Assembly: GCA_014338405.1 (NCBI GenBank)
Contig: JTDE01000205.1
Coordinates: forward strand, 145,345-209,344
Origin: Paragonimus skrjabini miyazakii
Lineage: Eukaryota > Platyhelminthes > Trematoda > Plagiorchiida > Troglotrematidae
DNA: 64,000 nucleotides
Reading direction: 5' to 3'
The position numbers and the translations under genes are program-made. Positions 63,101 through 64,000 of this stretch are shown here, piece after piece. The notes under the pieces were generated by a model, which ran no database searches, had not been told where the DNA came from, and saw only the letters and a program-made list of their open reading frames with translations. Position 1 is the stretch's first letter; each line of letters opens with the position of its first letter.

Positions 63101-63347
63101 AGGTTAAATTGTTAACCATTCTATCGGTACACACCGTGAACGCACAACCTTCAATAACAGCATCTGATGACAATCTGTGACTTCGTTTTGTATTACCAAT
63201 TTGTCGCACGGAAAATGAAGCACATAGAAGAATTATATTCAAATAAACTTCGTCTATATAATTGCTGCTTCACATTCGGTTTACTGATTCATACAGGTAT
63301 CAGACGTTAACGACGATGCGCTCGAAAATACCCAATGAAGTCATGAG
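57193..63347. other. Non-coding stretch
   Basis: AT-rich, with no supportable gene, RNA or element. The plus-strand frame 58283-58516 (true ATG, 77 codons, with SSGWFKGEPTDIFHRYL) is the most protein-like but has no domain or splice support. A short AGAC tandem lies at about 62.16 kb. Confidence 0.5.
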
Positions 63348-63505
63348 AACAACAAGGTAGCCGACAAGACTTGTTTTCTGTGTTTGATTATCAGGCTAAT
63401 TAGAACGCAATAAATATGAAAACAGTAACTGGGGTGAGTCAGAGAAACGGTCATGGACAGAGTGTGTGTTATCAGTTACGCAATCACTGTTCTATTTCGT
63501 GGGCG
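63348..63505 (+). repeat. Left arm of an unknown inverted repeat flanking an assembly gap
   Basis: The 158-bp arm matches the reverse complement of 63688-63842 with roughly nine in ten bases shared and a 2-bp indel. It begins AACAACAAGGTAGC and includes AGTAACTGGGGTGAGTCAG. It is not recognised as a known element. Confidence 0.85.
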
Positions 63506-63543
63506 GGAATCGGATACTAATGGCCTCGGCAACGGTCAACATT

Positions 63544-63651
63544 NNNNNNNNNNNNNNNNNNNNNNNNNNNNNNNNNNNNNNNNNNNNNNNNNNNNNNNNN
63601 NNNNNNNNNNNNNNNNNNNNNNNNNNNNNNNNNNNNNNNNNNNNNNNNNNN
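63544..63651. other. Assembly gap (108 N)
   Basis: A run of undetermined bases inside the loop between the two inverted-repeat arms. Open frames drawn through it have no meaning. Confidence 0.99.
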
Positions 63652-63687
63652 CGGACACTTAATCGACCCTGGCCCACAATCAGTCAA

Positions 63688-63842
63688 GCCCACGAATTGG
63701 AACAGTGATTGCGTAACTGATAACACACGCTGTCCATGACCGTTTCTCTGACTCACCCCAGTTACTGTTCTCATAGTTATTGTGTTCTAATTAGCCTGAT
63801 GATCAAACACAGAAAACAAATCTTGTTCGCTACCTTGTTGTT
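63688..63842 (-). repeat. Right arm of an unknown inverted repeat flanking an assembly gap
   Basis: The 155-bp partner of 63348-63505. The match ends sharply at TTGTTGTT (63842). Only short unmatched sequence lies between each arm and the gap. It could be the end of a terminal-inverted-repeat transposon, a foldback element, or a palindrome the assembler could not cross. Confidence 0.85.
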
Positions 63843-64000
63843 AACGCCGATATTCGTTGAACACGCTTACATGACAGGAATTGTCACGTGACGATTACAT
63901 GAGCATACCAAACTAGTCAAACATGCAGACTGACTGGCTAATCGAAAATACAAAATTTATTACCGATTTCTGTGACGTTGATGGGTAACTTCAGACACAG

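Noticed and set aside
63453..63774. Open frames across the N gap
   Set aside because: They read through undetermined bases. Similar peptides on both sides reflect the inverted repeat only.
1..64000. CRISPR arrays, bacterial operons, riboswitches, rRNA genes
   Set aside because: None seen. The window is eukaryotic in gene structure and repeat content.

Overview
This looks like about 64 kb of a metazoan nuclear genome, most likely a flatworm and probably a digenean trematode. That is an inference. It rests on AT-rich sequence with very sparse coding, a protocadherin with a nearly complete ectodomain in one giant exon, very short candidate introns (36 and 51 nt) beside introns of many kilobases, Penelope-like elements (PLEs), and an APE-type non-LTR retrotransposon of a kind common in flukes. 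The sequence alone does not fix the species.

Layout. The only unmistakable host gene is a minus-strand protocadherin. Its main exon (23638-19793) encodes a signal peptide, seven cadherin repeats, a transmembrane helix and the start of the cytoplasmic tail, and ends at a consensus phase-1 splice donor. Further minus-strand exons may lie at 13.3-13.5 kb, 12.5-12.6 kb and at the left edge (460-1, an open frame leaving the window behind an excellent acceptor). Just upstream of the protocadherin, two phase-matched exons (24383-24175 and 24055-23775) look like the 3' end of another minus-strand gene ending only 136 nt before the protocadherin acceptor.

On the plus strand, a chain of exons with consistent phases (45554-51801, possibly starting at 41.76 kb) ends in a stop and polyadenylation signals and includes a 26-nt micro-exon. 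I do not recognise its product. Weaker plus-strand exon candidates sit at 0.79-1.66 kb and 10.67-11.29 kb.

Mobile DNA. There is a decayed PLE with an internal deletion at 29.7-31.1 kb and a decayed APE-type non-LTR retrotransposon at 33.9-36.85 kb. At 54.4-57.2 kb a young PLE forms a long inverted repeat (arms of about 1.13 kb around a 507-bp spacer). A possible LTR-retrotransposon integrase scrap lies at 15.1-15.3 kb. An unknown inverted repeat of about 155 bp flanks a 108-N assembly gap at 63.5 kb, and a tRNA-like sequence lies at 46.1-46.2 kb. The rest reads as intron or intergenic sequence in which I see nothing I can support.

Limits. Except for the protocadherin and the retroelements, exon calls rest on reading frame plus splice signals read by eye. 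Short open frames and GT/AG sites are frequent by chance, and confidences reflect that. I found no CRISPR array, operon or clearly new system.
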